The translations under genes were made by a program, and so were the position numbers. Positions 6,364 through 7,510 of a stretch of DNA of 7,510 nt are shown in pieces. The stretch is from contig DAOVUK010000139.1 of the NCBI GenBank assembly GCA_030632625.1, positions 1 to 7,510 on the forward strand. The letters are read 5' to 3'. Position 1 is the first letter of the stretch, and every line of letters starts with the position of its first letter. The DNA comes from Gammaproteobacteria bacterium (lineage in GTDB: Bacteria > Pseudomonadota > Gammaproteobacteria > GRL18). Under the pieces are notes generated by a model. That model made no database searches. It was not told the DNA's origin and was given only the letters and a program-made list of their open reading frames with translations.

Positions 6364-6454
6364 TTGTTATGTTTGTAGGTTTATAAGTTACAAACATAGC
6401 AACTTACAAACATACAAACTTATTAACTTACAAACTTACCAACATACCAACTTA
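6361..6454. repeat. Foldback octanucleotide array (AnnAACWT) between convergent genes
   Basis: Eight units run without a phase break from 6390 to 6453. Base 1 is always A, bases 4-6 always AAC and base 8 always T. Bases 2-3 are CA, GC, CA, CA, TT, CA, CC, CC, and base 7 is A, T, A, T, T, T, A, T. Positions 6361-6390 hold nearly four units of the same repeat in the opposite orientation: AACAACTT (6361-6368), ACAAACAT (6369-6376) and ATAAACCT (6377-6384), each read on the - strand, then a partial unit. The two orientations make a stem of 17 positions, 6361-6377 with 6389-6405, with one G-T wobble (6367/6399) and an 11-nt loop. The array fills the gap between prk and the - strand gene, and its last unit supplies that gene's stop codon. 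It could act as a bidirectional 3'-end structure or be an inert expansion. Confidence 0.85.
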
Positions 6455-7507
6455 ATATAACTCAATCTTTTCCATTAAGTAGCATAAACAATCCTGTCTT
6501 ATAATTTCTTCTTTGGTGGTCAGCATGGATGGCATCAGCGGAATTCGTGTTCTTATTGCACCATTCTTATAGTCAAAATAGCGCTGTGCAACATCAATCC
6601 CCTGCTCATTAATAGCCTGTAAAAAGATATTTTTATGCGGATCAATTTTAGCCAGATGTTCACCACTTTTCAGAGGGGTAAAATTCAGTCTGTCGATATC
6701 AGAGTCAAAATTAATATCGGATATATTCATCGAATTAAAACTGATGTTGAATTGTTCCGGCACTTTAACTATGGCCATCGTATGGTATAAGTCAAAATCT
6801 TCTGCTCTGAGCGGCTGGTTGGTAAATTGTCCTAATGCCATGGCCTTTTCAATATAACTTTTTGCATGCTGTACACCATACTGTTGTTCTGGTTGACCAC
6901 ACTCGACCGTCACTGCGGGACACAGTTTGGAAAATGCCAGAGATTGCACCGTATCAGGCTTAATAAAATAAACCACAGTACGACTGAACAAATGAGCTAA
7001 TTGAAAAAAATCGTGCTCCTTGCGATTAATACAGGCGTAATGCGGATTTTTCCCGGTATTATTATGAAAATCAATACTGGCAAACACCTGTTTTTCTTTC
7101 ATCTGGCATAAAACCTGACTCATCATCCTGCCTTCTTCAGAAGGATGATCGGACCAGACACGGTTATAATCAGGCTGTCCGTCAAGCACCCTCTGATGTT
7201 TTCCCGCAGCTGAAATATTACCGATAAAAATAGACATTGCTCTGGGTAGAGGCTTGTTTTCAAGGGACGTATTTTCCCGAAACTTCTTTTCCAGACACTT
7301 CTTGTTCAGAGAATAGTTTTCTGACAAATAGCTCTTCAAAGCTTCCCAGCCGGTGTTTTCATTACCGTGCAGCAAAACAGAAACAAACAGAGGCTGAGAT
7401 TTGACCCCGGGCAAATGAATTAAAGTAGGCCCGGATAAAACCTCCTGTAATTCATGCGCTTTTTTCTCCAGCAAGCCTTCAGGTAAATAATCTAAAACCG
7501 ATAACAT
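6452..7507 (-). CDS. AspA/AstE-like M14 family zinc hydrolase
   Basis: This 351-residue protein belongs to the succinylglutamate desuccinylase/aspartoacylase branch of zinc carboxypeptidases, which cleave acyl or amino-acid amide bonds in small molecules. The zinc site reads HGNENTG (His47, Glu50), close to the HGNELTG of aspartoacylase, with the third ligand in DFHNNTGKNPHY (His148), close to its DLHNTT. GNISAAGKHQR (Arg106) and DYNRVW (Asn115-Arg116) are substrate-binding motifs of the family, and VECGQP places the catalytic Glu at 202. A beta-rich C-terminal part (from about 280, with SGEHLAKI) fits the usual second domain. No signal peptide is seen, so it is probably cytosolic. The ATG at 7505-7507 is three bases from the window edge, so an upstream start cannot be excluded. 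No arginine-degradation (ast) genes are nearby, so substrate is open. It converges on prk. Confidence 0.85.
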   Translation of the reverse strand: MLSVLDYLPEGLLEKKAHELQEVLSGPTLIHLPGVKSQPLFVSVLLHGNENTGWEALKSYLSENYSLNKKCLEKKFRENTSLENKPLPRAMSIFIGNISAAGKHQRVLDGQPDYNRVWSDHPSEEGRMMSQVLCQMKEKQVFASIDFHNNTGKNPHYACINRKEHDFFQLAHLFSRTVVYFIKPDTVQSLAFSKLCPAVTVECGQPEQQYGVQHAKSYIEKAMALGQFTNQPLRAEDFDLYHTMAIVKVPEQFNISFNSMNISDINFDSDIDRLNFTPLKSGEHLAKIDPHKNIFLQAINEQGIDVAQRYFDYKNGAIRTRIPLMPSMLTTKEEIIRQDCLCYLMEKIELY

Positions 7508-7510
7508 AAG

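Noticed and set aside
6361..6454. CRISPR array
   Set aside because: Units are 8 bp with no spacers of constant length, and there are no cas genes.

Overview
The window reads as chromosomal DNA of an autotrophic gammaproteobacterium of moderately low GC. The main evidence is a proteobacterial (class I) phosphoribulokinase of the Calvin cycle. A Gram-negative RND efflux pair, a standard purD and simple Shine-Dalgarno sites agree with this. A sulfur-oxidising lifestyle is plausible, but nothing here proves it.

Layout: 1-386 is the C-terminal end of a periplasmic adaptor (membrane fusion protein), followed after 27 bp by a complete 1038-residue RND inner-membrane pump (414-3530). Positions 3531-4090 are a 560-bp non-coding stretch that is far from empty: it holds a set of nested palindromes (about 3588-3961) with a sharp 21-bp-arm inverted repeat at its core (3711-3779). 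Then come purD (4091-5386, purine synthesis) and prk (5489-6349, Calvin cycle), both on the + strand and 102 bp apart. A 102-bp convergent gap (6350-6451) is almost filled by an octanucleotide array folded back on itself. The - strand gene beyond it (6452-7507) encodes an AspA/AstE-like M14 zinc hydrolase.

Functionally, the adaptor and pump form two parts of a tripartite exporter; the outer-membrane channel is not in the window. PurD and PRK both draw on the pentose-phosphate pool, PRK directly on ribulose 5-phosphate and PurD through PRPP-derived phosphoribosylamine. Their adjacency may still be fortuitous. The M14 enzyme has no obvious link to its neighbours.

The most unusual content is non-coding. 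A degenerate 8-bp unit, AnnAACWT, occurs in uninterrupted phase for eight units at 6390-6453 and inverted for nearly four units at 6361-6390. The same unit reappears, again as an inverted pair, flanking the nested palindrome between the pump gene and purD. This looks like a dispersed, foldback-prone repeat family that I do not recognise by name.
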